A stretch of 64,000 nt of DNA from Micromonosporaceae bacterium (GTDB lineage: Bacteria > Actinomycetota > Actinomycetes > Mycobacteriales > Micromonosporaceae), in contig WHTQ01000007.1 in the NCBI GenBank assembly GCA_009377645.1, forward strand, positions 31,552 to 95,551, given 5' to 3'. Under the pieces are notes generated by a model, which saw nothing but the letters and a program-made list of their open reading frames with translations, did not search any database and was not told the DNA's origin. Shown piece by piece: positions 17,887 to 26,841 of this stretch. Within the stretch, counting starts at the first letter, position 1, and each line of letters starts with the position of its first letter. The position numbers and the translations under genes are program-made.

Positions 17887-18848
17887 TGCACCGCGCCGAG
17901 GCCGGCCAGCCGGTCCCGGGTGGCCGGGTCGCAGAGCGCCCCGGCCAGCCCGGCCGCGTACGCCTCCGCGTCGCCGACCCCGAGCTGGCCGGCCAGCGCG
18001 TACTCCCGGCTCAGGTCGGTGCCGAACATCGCCGGGTCGTCGGTGTTGATGCTGCACCGCACGCCGGCCGCGCGCAGCCGCGGCAGCGGGTGCTCGGCCA
18101 GCGAGCCCACCACCCGGGTACGCAGGTTGGAGGTCGGGCAGACGTCGAGCACCAGCCCGCGGTCGACGATCTCGGCCAGCACCCCCGGGTCCTCGACCGC
18201 CCGGATCCCGTGCCGGATCCGGGCTGGCTGGAAGGACAGGATCTCCCGTACCGACTCCGGACCGGCCGCCTCGCCGGCGTGCGGCACCAGCGCCAGCCCG
18301 CCGTCGGACGCGATCGCGAACGCCTCCGCGTAGGGTGCCGCCGGCGCGGCCGCCTCCAGCCCACCCAGCCCGAGCCCGACCACCCCCCGGTCGGCGAACC
18401 GCACCGCCCACCGGGCGCACTCCTGCGCCAGCTCCGGGTCGAGCGTGCGGTACAGGTCCGGGGTCAGCCGCACCGTCACCCCATGCTGCTCGTACGCGGC
18501 GACCGCGCCCTCGGTGTAGCCGGTGAAGATCTCCTCCCAGCTGACGCCCCGCTGCACCCGCTCCGACGGCGAGAAGATCCCCTCCAGGTAGACCGCGCCG
18601 TGGCTGGCAGCCTCGGCGGCGTAGTCCACCACCACCTGCCGGAAGTCGTCCACTGTGCGCAGGCAGTTCGTGGTCAGCAGCCAGACCCGGACGAAGTCCT
18701 CGAAGTCGGTGAACTCATACAGCTCCTGCAGCCCCTCGACGGTGTCCGCCGGCAGCGGCAGGTCGTTGCGCCTGGCGATCTGCAGCAACGTGGCCGGCCG
18801 GATCGCCCCCTCCAGGTGCACATGCAGCTCGATCTTCGGCGTGGTCAC
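17871..18848 (-). CDS. add: Adenosine deaminase
   Basis: 325 residues from the GTG at 18848 (VTTPKIELHVHLEG). It hydrolyses adenosine to inosine. Zinc ligands and catalytic residues are visible: HVH near residue 10, HAGE (catalytic Glu, about 195), DVCPTSN (about 245) and NTDDPAMFG with the zinc Asp (about 273). The frame is open further upstream to 18914, but that extension is Gly/Arg-rich without family similarity. The gene is in an accessory island between pyrD and carB rather than in a purine operon. Confidence 0.93.
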   Translation of the reverse strand: MTTPKIELHVHLEGAIRPATLLQIARRNDLPLPADTVEGLQELYEFTDFEDFVRVWLLTTNCLRTVDDFRQVVVDYAAEAASHGAVYLEGIFSPSERVQRGVSWEEIFTGYTEGAVAAYEQHGVTVRLTPDLYRTLDPELAQECARWAVRFADRGVVGLGLGGLEAAAPAAPYAEAFAIASDGGLALVPHAGEAAGPESVREILSFQPARIRHGIRAVEDPGVLAEIVDRGLVLDVCPTSNLRTRVVGSLAEHPLPRLRAAGVRCSINTDDPAMFGTDLSREYALAGQLGVGDAEAYAAGLAGALCDPATRDRLAGLGAVHYPEL

Positions 18849-18950
18849 GCCGATCGAGCCTACCCGCCACCCGTGCCCGCGACCGCGACCAGGCCTGGCC
18901 CACGGCGTGCTCACCGCCCGCGGCCGGTACGACGCGCCGGCCGAACTCGG

Positions 18951-19688
18951 TCAGAGGGCGTAGGTGCGCAGCACCCGAAGTGCCGCCGCGCCGTACGGCC
19001 CGCGGGTCACCAATCCGGAGTCCGCGGGTGCCAGGCGGCGCGCCCCGACCCGGCAGAACGCACCGGCCGGTCCGGTGATCGACGAGTCGGCCTCGGGTGG
19101 TCCGTACCGCCAGAACGTCCCGTCCGGCGCGGTCAGCTCGCAGTAGATCTCCGCTGGCGGCTGCCCGGCGAGCCCGAGCGCGTACGGCAGCGTGCTGTGG
19201 CCCAGCCAGGCGATGTGCCGCAGCCGGGCCGTGTCCGGGTAGTCGATGCCGAGCGGGACGGCGATGTCCAGCGCGTGCGTCCAGTGCTCGGCCAGCCGGG
19301 TGGTGGCCAGCGTCCGTGGCTTGAGCGGGGTCGTCACCCACCGGAGCGGCTGCCGCGGGTCGGCACGCTGCAGCGCAGCGAGCGCGGCCCGGCGGGCGGT
19401 GCGCCACCGCTGGAAGATCTCCGGCGGCGCCGGGCGTTCGGCTCGCACCATCGCGGCCATCGCTTCGTCGACGTTGTCGGCGTAGTCGCGCCACTGCACC
19501 ACGTCGGCACCGGCGCTGGCACTGGCCACCACCGCCTCCTCGGTCTGAGCGAGGTGGAGAACGACATCGGCAACCGTCCACCCGTCCGCCGCCGAGGCGC
19601 GCGACCAGTCCGCCGCCGGCAGCCCGGAGAGGACCTCCTCGAGATGACCCTGTTCGGCCTCGAGATCGTGGAAGATCTCAGTGGACAC
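18951..19688 (-). CDS. Mycothiol-dependent maleylpyruvate isomerase-type (TIGR03084/DinB-like) protein
   Basis: 245 residues. The N-terminal four-helix DinB/MDMPI fold has the metal-ligand histidines in VADVVLHLAQTEE (about 38-50) and EHWTHALDI (about 130-140). Proteins of this kind use or bind mycothiol, but individual substrates are rarely known. The GTG start at 19688 lacks a strong ribosome site. It is read in the same direction as add, with about 100 bp between them. Confidence 0.75.
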   Translation of the reverse strand: MSTEIFHDLEAEQGHLEEVLSGLPAADWSRASAADGWTVADVVLHLAQTEEAVVASASAGADVVQWRDYADNVDEAMAAMVRAERPAPPEIFQRWRTARRAALAALQRADPRQPLRWVTTPLKPRTLATTRLAEHWTHALDIAVPLGIDYPDTARLRHIAWLGHSTLPYALGLAGQPPAEIYCELTAPDGTFWRYGPPEADSSITGPAGAFCRVGARRLAPADSGLVTRGPYGAAALRVLRTYAL

Positions 19689-19720
19689 GGGTTGAATGCT
19701 ACGGCACCAGCACCGAGCGG

Positions 19721-19816
19721 ATGTGGCGACTGGAACGCGTGGACGACATCCCGGGTGACGAGCGGGGTCAGGTAGTCATACGTAGCCGCCGGGATCAGCT
19801 GCTACGTAGCCCGTGA
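19721..19816 (+). other. 31-codon orphan frame with two TACGTAGCC repeats
   Basis: In the 216-bp gap between 19689 and 19904 a short frame (MWRLERVDDIPGDERGQVVI..., 31 codons) is open from ATG 19721 to TGA 19816 with plausible amino-acid composition. TACGTAGCC occurs at 19779-19787 and 19803-19811, 24 bp apart, and each contains the palindrome TACGTA. This may be a gene remnant, an operator region for the next gene, or chance. Confidence 0.25.
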
Positions 19817-19904
19817 CCAGTCAAGATACGCAACCGGTGCCGATGCCGAGCGGACCTCGCCGGCCAAGGATGGAGGTGACACCGAGCCCCACGAAGGAGC
19901 CACC

Positions 19905-20072
19905 ATGAACACTCACCCGGACCTGACAATGCTGCTCGCCACCGAGTTGCGCAGCCGGCTGGCGGCCGAGGCCGAACATGCCCGGCTGCTGACGGTCGCC
20001 CGGCGCGCCCGGCGGGGTCGCCGCGGTCACCGCCAGCTGGCCGGATCCGAGCTGACCGGGAGGACCCGATGA
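19905..20072 (+). CDS. Small 55-residue hypothetical protein
   Basis: ATG at 19905 with AAGGAG six bases upstream, the strongest ribosome site of this island. The protein has an acidic/helical first half (LATELRSRLAAEAEHARLL) and a strongly basic second half (ARRARRGRRGHRQ). I do not recognise it. Its stop overlaps the start of the next gene (ATGA), which indicates that the two are translated as a unit. The basic tail could contact nucleic acid or membrane, but that is a guess. Confidence 0.65.
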   Translation: MNTHPDLTMLLATELRSRLAAEAEHARLLTVARRARRGRRGHRQLAGSELTGRTR

Positions 20073-20509
20073 CCACCACGATGGTGGAGCAGACCCGCAC
20101 CGCTGCTCCGGGCGCAGACCTCCGGGCGGACCTGCAGGCGGCGCACCTGGCCGCCACCGCGGTGGTCGCGGGCCTCGACCTCGACCACCGCCAGCTCTGG
20201 CGGCGGGCGGACCGGACCGTCGCCGAGCTGGCAGCCGCCGGGGACCGGTTGACCGCCGCGATCACCGGCGAGCAGCCCGGTTCGACCGCGCGAAGCGTGC
20301 CGCCGGTGGTGCGGGTCAGGACGCTGGTGGCCGCACAGCAGCGCCTGTTCGCCGCGCTGGACCGGCACCCGGCGCTGGACCCGGAGCTGCTCGCACAGGC
20401 CACCCGGGAGGTGCGTACCGCCACCGCTGCGCTCAGCTCGTTCCGGCGTGCTATGCCAGATCTATACCCACCACAAGTCCAAGATCGACGCGGGGTTAGC
20501 AGGTGTTGA
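20069..20509 (+). CDS. Hypothetical helical protein coupled to the 55-residue ORF
   Basis: 146 residues, predominantly helical and Ala-rich (LQAAHLAATAVVAGLDLDHR, later LVAAQQRLFAALDRHPALD), without a signal peptide, membrane helix or recognisable domain. Its ATG overlaps the stop of the 55-residue ORF. The C-terminal dozen residues (QVQDRRGVSRC) overlap the end of the convergent HNH gene by 14 bp, so the true C-terminus may have been altered when the two ends met. Confidence 0.55.
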   Translation: MTTTMVEQTRTAAPGADLRADLQAAHLAATAVVAGLDLDHRQLWRRADRTVAELAAAGDRLTAAITGEQPGSTARSVPPVVRVRTLVAAQQRLFAALDRHPALDPELLAQATREVRTATAALSSFRRAMPDLYPPQVQDRRGVSRC

Positions 20510-21161
20510 GCATGGACTGGAGAGCCGACTTCTCGGCGGCGTTCACGGTCAGGCCCCAGACGTGCTTGGACCGGATCCACATCTTGGAGTAGGTGCAGTG
20601 GTACCCGGCCCGGGGCTTCCACTCGGCCGGGTCGCGGTCACCCTTGGACAGGTTGGATGAGGCACTCGCCGCGCGCAGCTGCGGCCACTGCAGGTCGTTG
20701 GCGAACGACCGGCGCCGGCTGGTGGTCCAGCTGTCGGCACCGGAGCGCCAGGCCTCGGCCAGCGGCACCACGTGGTCGATGTGCACCTGCGAGGCGGAGT
20801 GGACGGTCACCCCATCGTACGGGCTGAACCAGCGGCCACTGACCGGCTGGCAGCTCGAGTTGACCACCACGTCGATGCCGTCCCGGCTCAACACGGTCTG
20901 CCGGGTGGTACAGCCGCCGCTGCTGGTCCAGTGCGGGAACAGGTCCCGCGAGTAGCCGGCCAGCGAGCCCTCGGCAGCCACCGGCAGCCCGGTCAGCTCG
21001 GTCTGGGCGGTCGTCTTGCGCGGGATGTTCGGTGCGGTTGCGGCGGCTGGTGACGCCGGCAGGAGGATCAGGCCCAGCCCGAGCGCAACCACGCTCAGCA
21101 GCGCCAGCAGCCGGAGCCGGAACCGGCGGCGGTGCGCGCGCTGCGGCGGAGCAGGTGTCAT
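20496..21161 (-). CDS. Secreted HNH endonuclease (DUF1524-type)
   Basis: 221 residues from the ATG at 21161, which has GGGAGG about six bases upstream. A signal peptide is evident (RRRFRLRLLALLSVVALGLG ... ASPAAA, about residues 10-42). The mature part has the HNH core HIDHVVPLAEAW, then NDLQWPQL and SSNLSKGDRDPAEWKP, matching the secreted DUF1524/HNH family that nicks or degrades DNA. Cysteine pairs (CTTRQTV, SSCQP, HCTY, NTC) suggest disulfides outside the cell. It would be an extracellular nuclease, for nutrition or competition. It is divergent from the lipoprotein gene. Confidence 0.85.
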   Translation of the reverse strand: MTPAPPQRAHRRRFRLRLLALLSVVALGLGLILLPASPAAATAPNIPRKTTAQTELTGLPVAAEGSLAGYSRDLFPHWTSSGGCTTRQTVLSRDGIDVVVNSSCQPVSGRWFSPYDGVTVHSASQVHIDHVVPLAEAWRSGADSWTTSRRRSFANDLQWPQLRAASASSNLSKGDRDPAEWKPRAGYHCTYSKMWIRSKHVWGLTVNAAEKSALQSMLNTC

Positions 21162-21318
21162 GATGACCTCCCGAGGGATGGCGGGATTGGTCTGTCTATA
21201 TTTCACAATGCCGATGGTGGGTCGGTCAAGAGCCTGGCCGGTCCGCCCCGCCGCGGCGAACCGAACCGGACGGTGAACCGGCGACCACCAGCCGTCGTGT
21301 CTGCGGATGGGTGATGAG

Positions 21319-22404
21319 ATGCGCACCGGACTCCGCTGGTCAGCTCCGGCCGCCGCGGCGGCGCTGCTGCTCGCCGGCTGCACCGGTGCGGGCGGGGAGG
21401 GACCATCCCGGGCCGCGGAGCCGGCCGCACCGGCCACCACCCGGCCGGCCACCCAGACCTCGGCCCCGCCGCCGTTCGCGCCGCAGCTCGACAGCTACGA
21501 CGTCCCGGCCGGCAGCCGGCCGCACGACGTCGCCCCGGCCCGCGACAGTGGGGTGTGGTACACGGCGCAGGGGTCGGGCGAGCTCGGGCTTCTCGACCCG
21601 GCCACCGGCGACACCCGGCACATCCCGCTCGGCGCCGGCTCGCGTCCGCACGGCGTGATCGTCGGCCCGGACGGCGCCCCGTGGGTCACCGACGGCGGGC
21701 TGAACGCGATCGTCCGGGTGGATCCAGCCACCGAGCAGGTCGACGTCTTCCCGCTGCCCGCCGACCGGGACGAAGCCAACCTCAACACCGCCGCGTTCGA
21801 CCGCACCGGCCGGCTCTGGTTCACCGGCCAGAGCGGCGTCTACGGCCGGCTCGACCCGGCCACCGGCGAGCTGGCGGTCTTCGACGCACCGCGCGGCCGC
21901 GGCCCGTACGGCATCACCGCCACCCCGAACGGTGAGATCTACTTCGTCTCGCTGGCCGGCAGCTACCTCGCCCAGGTCGACCTGGAGACCGACCGGGCCA
22001 CCGTGATCGAGCCGCCCACGGCCGGGCAGGGCGCCCGGCGAGTCTGGTCGGACTCGGCCGGCCGGCTGTGGGTCAGCGAATGGAACACCGGCCAGGTCTC
22101 CCGGTACGACCCGGCCACCGACCGGTGGCGGGAGTGGCCGCTGCCGGGCGACGCACCGCAGGCGTACGCGGTCTACGTGGACGAACGGGACGCGGTGTGG
22201 CTGAGCGACTTCGGGGGCAACGCGATCTGGCGGTTCGACCCGGCCACCGAGCAGTTCCGGGAGCTCGGCGAAGCGTGCGAGCCGAACCAGACTCGCTGCC
22301 CGAGGTCGGGCGACCCGGGCGAGGTCCGGCAGCTGCTCGGCCGCAAGGGCGAGGTCTGGGCGCCGGAGTCCGCCAGCGACCGGCTGGTCGTGATCCGGTA
22401 CTGA
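21319..22404 (+). CDS. Virginiamycin B lyase (Vgb)-like beta-propeller lipoprotein
   Basis: 361 residues from ATG 21319. The lipobox LLLAGC lies at about residues 16-21, so the protein should be lipid-anchored outside. A Pro/Thr-rich linker follows, then a propeller of repeated blades (GELGLLDPATG, NAIVRVDPATEQ, GVYGRLDPATG, GQVSRYDPATDR, NAIWRFDPATEQF), each about 42 residues, as in Vgb and SMP-30-like proteins. True Vgb linearises streptogramins; a lipoprotein in this family need not, and the function is open. The stop is 13 bp from the carB stop (convergent). Confidence 0.78.
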   Translation: MRTGLRWSAPAAAAALLLAGCTGAGGEGPSRAAEPAAPATTRPATQTSAPPPFAPQLDSYDVPAGSRPHDVAPARDSGVWYTAQGSGELGLLDPATGDTRHIPLGAGSRPHGVIVGPDGAPWVTDGGLNAIVRVDPATEQVDVFPLPADRDEANLNTAAFDRTGRLWFTGQSGVYGRLDPATGELAVFDAPRGRGPYGITATPNGEIYFVSLAGSYLAQVDLETDRATVIEPPTAGQGARRVWSDSAGRLWVSEWNTGQVSRYDPATDRWREWPLPGDAPQAYAVYVDERDAVWLSDFGGNAIWRFDPATEQFRELGEACEPNQTRCPRSGDPGEVRQLLGRKGEVWAPESASDRLVVIRY

Positions 22405-22417
22405 GCCGGACCCGTGG

Positions 22418-25400
22418 TCAGCGCGGGTGGAGCTGCTGCAGCGAGCGGACGGTCAGCTCGCCACGGATCAGCGCCTCGACGCCCATCACCGCGGCGGCCG
22501 CCCCCGGCACGGTGGTCGCACACGGCACGTCCGCGGCCACCGCGGCGCTGCGGATCTCGTACCCGTCCCGGCGGGCGGTCGGCCCGGACGATCCCTCCGG
22601 GGTGGTGATGACCAGCGCCACCTCCCCGGCCGCGATGATCGAGACAGCGTCCTGACCGGGCGCCTCCTCGAAGTGCTTGGCCACGGTCTGGCAGGCGATC
22701 CCGTGCCGGCGCAGCACCTCCGCGGTGCCGGCGGTAGCGACGATCTCGAAGCCGAGGTCGGCCAGCCGCTTCACCGGGAAGATCATCCCGCGCTTGTCCC
22801 GGTTCGCGACCGTGACCAGCACCGTGCCAGCCACCGGTAGCGATCCGAACGCGGCCGCCTGCGACTTGGCGAACGCCTGCCCGAACGCGGTGTCGATGCC
22901 CATCACCTCGCCGGTGGACTTCATCTCCGGGCCCAGCAGCGAGTCGATCCCGCGGCCGGCCGGAGTGCGGAACCGCTTGAACGGCAGCACCGCCTCCTTG
23001 ACTGCCACCGGAGCGCCGGGCGGGACCTGCCCGCCGTCCCCGGCCGCCGGGAGCATCCGCTCGGCCCGCAGGGTGGCGATGTCCGCCCCGAGCATGATCC
23101 GGGCGGCCGCCTTGGCCAGCGCCACCCCGGTCGCCTTGGACACGAACGGCACGGTACGCGAGGCGCGCGGGTTCGCCTCCAGCACGTAGAGGGTGTCGTC
23201 CTTCAGCGCGTACTGCACGTTCAGCAGCCCGCGCACGCCGACCCGGCGGGCGATCTCCTCCGTGTAGCGCCGCACCTGCGCCAGGTGCGGGCCGGCCAGC
23301 GTGATCGGGGGCAGCGCGCAGGCCGAGTCGCCGGAGTGGATCCCGGCCTCCTCGATGTGCTCCATCACGCCGCCGATGAAGACCTCGCCGTCCGCGTCGG
23401 CGAGCGCGTCCACGTCGATCTCGACTGCGTCGTCCAGGAACCGGTCCACCAGCACCGGATGCTCCGGGGAGATCTCCGTCGCCCGTCCGATGTAGTCGCT
23501 CAGGGTCGGGTCGTCGTAGACGATCTCCATTCCGCGGCCGCCCAGCACGTACGAGGGGCGCACCAGCACCGGGTAGCCGATCGTCGCGGCGATCCGCTGC
23601 GCCTCCGGGAAGGAGGTGGCGGTCCCGTACGCGGGGGCGGGCAGCCCGGCCTCGGCGAGCAGCGCGCCGAACGCGCCCCGGTGCTCGGCCAGGTGGATCG
23701 ACTCCGGTGCGGTGCCGACGATCGGCACCCCGGCGTCCTTGAGCCGCTGCGCCAGCCCGAGCGGGGTCTGGCCGCCGAGCTGCACGATCACGCCGACCAC
23801 CCCGGGGCCACCGGCGGCCACCCCGGAGGCGTGCTCGGCCCGCCACACCTCCCGCACGTCCTCGAAGGTCAGCGGCTCGAAGTAGAGCCGATCGGAGGTG
23901 TCGTAGTCGGTCGAGACGGTCTCCGGGTTGCAGTTGACCATCACCGTCTCGTAGCCGGCCGCCCGCAGCGCCAGCACCGCGTGCACGCAGGAGTAGTCGA
24001 ACTCGATCCCCTGCCCGATCCGGTTCGGGCCGGAGCCGAGGATCAGCACCTTCGGCCGGTCCGAGCCGGCCACCTCGGTCTCCTCGTCGTAGGAGGAGTA
24101 GTGGTACGGCGTGGTGGCGGCGAACTCGGCGGCGCAGGTGTCCACCGTCTTGTAGACCGGGTGCAGGGTCAGCCGGTCCCGCAGCGTGCGCACCCCGGCC
24201 TCGCCGGCCAGCTCCGGGCGAAGCGCCGCCAGCTGCCGGTCGGACAGACCGGCCCGCTTGGCCCGGCGCAGCAGCGGCTCGTCCAGCACCGGCGCGGCCA
24301 CCAGCTCGGCCCGCAGGTCGACCAGCGAGCCGATCTGGTCCACGAACCACGGGTCGTAGCCGCTGGCGGCGGCCACCTCGGCCACCGACGCGCCCAGCCG
24401 CAGCGCCCGCTCCACCGTGTACAGCCGCCCGTCGTGCGGCGCAGCCAGCTCCGCCACAGTGGACGCAAGCGTGGCCCCGGCCGGATCCGGCACGGTCCAG
24501 AACCCGTCGGCGGACGCCTCGACCGATCGCATCGCCTTGTTCAGGGCCTCGGCGAAGTTGCGCCCCAGCGCCATCGCCTCGCCGACCGACTTCATGGTGG
24601 TGGTCAGCACCGGGTCGGCAGCGGGGAACTTCTCGAACGCGAACCGCGGGATCTTCACCACCACGTAGTCCAGGGCCGGCTCGAAGGCCGCCGGGGTCTG
24701 CCGGGTGATGTCGTTCGGGATCTCGTCCAGGGTGTAGCCGATCGCCAGCTTCGCGGCGATCTTCGCGATCGGGAACCCGGTCGCCTTCGAGGCCAGCGCC
24801 GAGGACCGGGACACTCGCGGGTTCATCTCGATCACCACCAGCCGGCCGGTGGCCGGATGCACCGCGAACTGGATGTTGCAGCCGCCGGTGTCCACCCCGA
24901 CCTGGCGCAGCACCGCGATCCCGAGGCTGCGCATCGCCTGCAGCTCCCGGTCGGTCAGCGTCATCGCGGGCGCGACCGTGACGCTGTCGCCGGTGTGAAC
25001 GCCCATCGGGTCGACGTTCTCGATCGAGCACACGACCACCACGTTGTCGTGCCGGTCGCGCATCAGCTCCAGCTCGAACTCCTTCCAGCCGAGCACGCTC
25101 TCCTCGACCAGCACCTGCTGCACCGGCGAGGCGGCCAGCCCGGCGCCGGCCAGCCGTTCCAGCTCGTCGCGGGTGCGGGCCAGCCCGGAGCCGAGCCCAC
25201 CCATCGTGTACGAGGGCCGGATCACCACCGGCAGCCCCAGCTCGGCGACGGCCTCCCGAACCTGCTCCATCGACCCGCACACCGCCGAGTGGGGGGTCTC
25301 GCCACCGGCGGCGGCGACGATCTGCTTGAACAGCTGCCGGTCCTCGCCGCGCCGGATCGCCTGGATGTCCGCCCCGATCAGCGCCACGCCGTACTTGTCT

Positions 25401-25723
25401 AGCACCCCGGCGTCGTGCAACGCCACCGCGGTGTTCAGCGCGGTCTGGCCGCCCAGCGTGGCCAGCAGCGCGTCCGGGCGCTCCTTGGCGATCACCTGCT
25501 CCACAAACTCCGGCGTGATCGGCTCCACATAGGTGGCGTCGGCCAGCTCCGGGTCGGTCATGATGGTGGCCGGGTTGGAGTTGACCAGGCTGACCCGCAG
25601 CCCCTCGGCCTTCAGCACCCGGCAGGCCTGGGTGCCGGAGTAGTCGAACTCGCAGGCCTGCCCGATCACGATCGGTCCGGAGCCGATCACCAGCACGTGC
25701 GCCAGGTCCGCCCGCCTAGGCAT
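22418..25723 (-). CDS. carB: Carbamoyl-phosphate synthase large subunit
   Basis: 1101 residues, full length. Two homologous ATP-grasp halves: the first opens with [20 protein letters not shown] and the second with [20 protein letters not shown] (about 560). ATP-grasp motifs such as YTMGGLGSG and [14 protein letters not shown] are seen, and the C-terminal allosteric MGS-like domain follows (about 950-1101). It makes carbamoyl phosphate for pyrimidines and arginine. The start overlaps carA by 8 bp. A convergent lipoprotein gene ends just after it, which marks the break from pyrD. Confidence 0.98.
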   Translation of the reverse strand: MPRRADLAHVLVIGSGPIVIGQACEFDYSGTQACRVLKAEGLRVSLVNSNPATIMTDPELADATYVEPITPEFVEQVIAKERPDALLATLGGQTALNTAVALHDAGVLDKYGVALIGADIQAIRRGEDRQLFKQIVAAAGGETPHSAVCGSMEQVREAVAELGLPVVIRPSYTMGGLGSGLARTRDELERLAGAGLAASPVQQVLVEESVLGWKEFELELMRDRHDNVVVVCSIENVDPMGVHTGDSVTVAPAMTLTDRELQAMRSLGIAVLRQVGVDTGGCNIQFAVHPATGRLVVIEMNPRVSRSSALASKATGFPIAKIAAKLAIGYTLDEIPNDITRQTPAAFEPALDYVVVKIPRFAFEKFPAADPVLTTTMKSVGEAMALGRNFAEALNKAMRSVEASADGFWTVPDPAGATLASTVAELAAPHDGRLYTVERALRLGASVAEVAAASGYDPWFVDQIGSLVDLRAELVAAPVLDEPLLRRAKRAGLSDRQLAALRPELAGEAGVRTLRDRLTLHPVYKTVDTCAAEFAATTPYHYSSYDEETEVAGSDRPKVLILGSGPNRIGQGIEFDYSCVHAVLALRAAGYETVMVNCNPETVSTDYDTSDRLYFEPLTFEDVREVWRAEHASGVAAGGPGVVGVIVQLGGQTPLGLAQRLKDAGVPIVGTAPESIHLAEHRGAFGALLAEAGLPAPAYGTATSFPEAQRIAATIGYPVLVRPSYVLGGRGMEIVYDDPTLSDYIGRATEISPEHPVLVDRFLDDAVEIDVDALADADGEVFIGGVMEHIEEAGIHSGDSACALPPITLAGPHLAQVRRYTEEIARRVGVRGLLNVQYALKDDTLYVLEANPRASRTVPFVSKATGVALAKAAARIMLGADIATLRAERMLPAAGDGGQVPPGAPVAVKEAVLPFKRFRTPAGRGIDSLLGPEMKSTGEVMGIDTAFGQAFAKSQAAAFGSLPVAGTVLVTVANRDKRGMIFPVKRLADLGFEIVATAGTAEVLRRHGIACQTVAKHFEEAPGQDAVSIIAAGEVALVITTPEGSSGPTARRDGYEIRSAAVAADVPCATTVPGAAAAVMGVEALIRGELTVRSLQQLHPR

Positions 25724-26825
25724 CGCCGACCAGCCCCACGAACCGGTCGAACAGATAGTCGGCGTCGTGCGGGCCGGCCGCCGCCTCCGGGTGGTACTGC
25801 ACCGTGAACGCCGGCACGTCCCGGCACCGCAGCCCCTCCACCACCTGGTCGTTCAGGCACACGTGCGACACCTCGACCGCCCCGAACTCGGTGTCGACCG
25901 TGCCGTCCAGCGGCGCCCGCACCGCGAACCCGTGGTTGTGGGCGGTCACCTCCACCTTTCCGGTGACCCGGTCCAGCACCGGCTGGTTGATCCCCCGGTG
26001 CCCGTACCCGAGCTTGTAGGTGCCGAACCCGAGCGCCCGCCCCAGCACCTGGCTGCCGAAGCAGATCCCGAACAGCGGCAGCCGGCGCCGCAGCACCTCG
26101 GTGGCCAGCGCCACCGGGTGGTCGGCGGTGGCCGGGTCGCCCGGCCCGGGCGAGAAGAACACCGCGTCCGGCTTCACCGTCAGCAGGTCGTCCAGGGTGG
26201 AGCTGGCGGGCAGCACGTGGGTGGTGACCCCGCGGGCGGCCAGCCGCCGGGCCACGTTGCGCTTGATGCCCAGGTCCAGTGCGGCCACCGAGTACCGGTG
26301 CGGCCCGTCCGCCGGCACGGTGTACGCGGCCGGGGTGCTCACCTCGGCGGACAGGTCCGCGCCCAGCATCGGCGGGCTGGCAAGCACTCGCTCCCGCAGC
26401 GCCACCGGATCGTCGTCCACGCTGGAGATCCCGGCCCGCATCGCGCCCCGCTCCCGCAGGTGCCGGGTCAGCGCCCGGGTGTCCACACCGGAGATCCCGA
26501 CGATCCGTTCGGCGGCCAGCCGGTCGGCCAGCTCACCGGTGGCCCGCCAGTTGGATGCGGCCCGGGCCGGGTCGCGCACCACGTAGCCGGCGACCCGGAC
26601 CCGGTCCGACTCGTCGTCCTCCCGGTTCACCCCGGTGTTGCCGATGTGCGGAGCGGTCTGCACCACCACCTGCCGGTGGTAGGACGGGTCGGTGAGGGTC
26701 TCCTGGTAGCCGGTCATCCCGGTGGCGAACACCGCCTCCCCGAACGCCTCCCCGACCGCCCCGTAGGCCGCGCCGTGGAACGTGCGCCCGTCCTCCAACA
26801 CCAGCACCGCCGCGGTCAGCGACAT
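25716..26825 (-). CDS. carA: Carbamoyl-phosphate synthase small (glutaminase) subunit
   Basis: 369 residues. The C-terminal class I glutamine amidotransferase has nucleophile Cys in [16 protein letters not shown] (about 252-267), and the catalytic His and Glu in [12 protein letters not shown] near 342-353. The N-terminal domain contacts CarB. It supplies ammonia to CarB through a tunnel. It follows pyrC by 16 bp and overlaps carB. Confidence 0.97.
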   Translation of the reverse strand: MSLTAAVLVLEDGRTFHGAAYGAVGEAFGEAVFATGMTGYQETLTDPSYHRQVVVQTAPHIGNTGVNREDDESDRVRVAGYVVRDPARAASNWRATGELADRLAAERIVGISGVDTRALTRHLRERGAMRAGISSVDDDPVALRERVLASPPMLGADLSAEVSTPAAYTVPADGPHRYSVAALDLGIKRNVARRLAARGVTTHVLPASSTLDDLLTVKPDAVFFSPGPGDPATADHPVALATEVLRRRLPLFGICFGSQVLGRALGFGTYKLGYGHRGINQPVLDRVTGKVEVTAHNHGFAVRAPLDGTVDTEFGAVEVSHVCLNDQVVEGLRCRDVPAFTVQYHPEAAAGPHDADYLFDRFVGLVGDA

Positions 26826-26841
26826 TGGTTCGCTCCAGCGC

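Noticed and set aside
16353..19775. Uninterrupted rightward frame of more than 1100 codons
   Set aside because: It runs antisense through add and the TIGR03084 gene and in another frame through the GNAT gene; composition is Arg/Gly/Pro-rich shadow sequence caused by the lack of A/T-rich stop codons.
22173..25280. Leftward frame of about 1035 codons overlapping carB
   Set aside because: Shifted frame of carB; carB itself has all family motifs.
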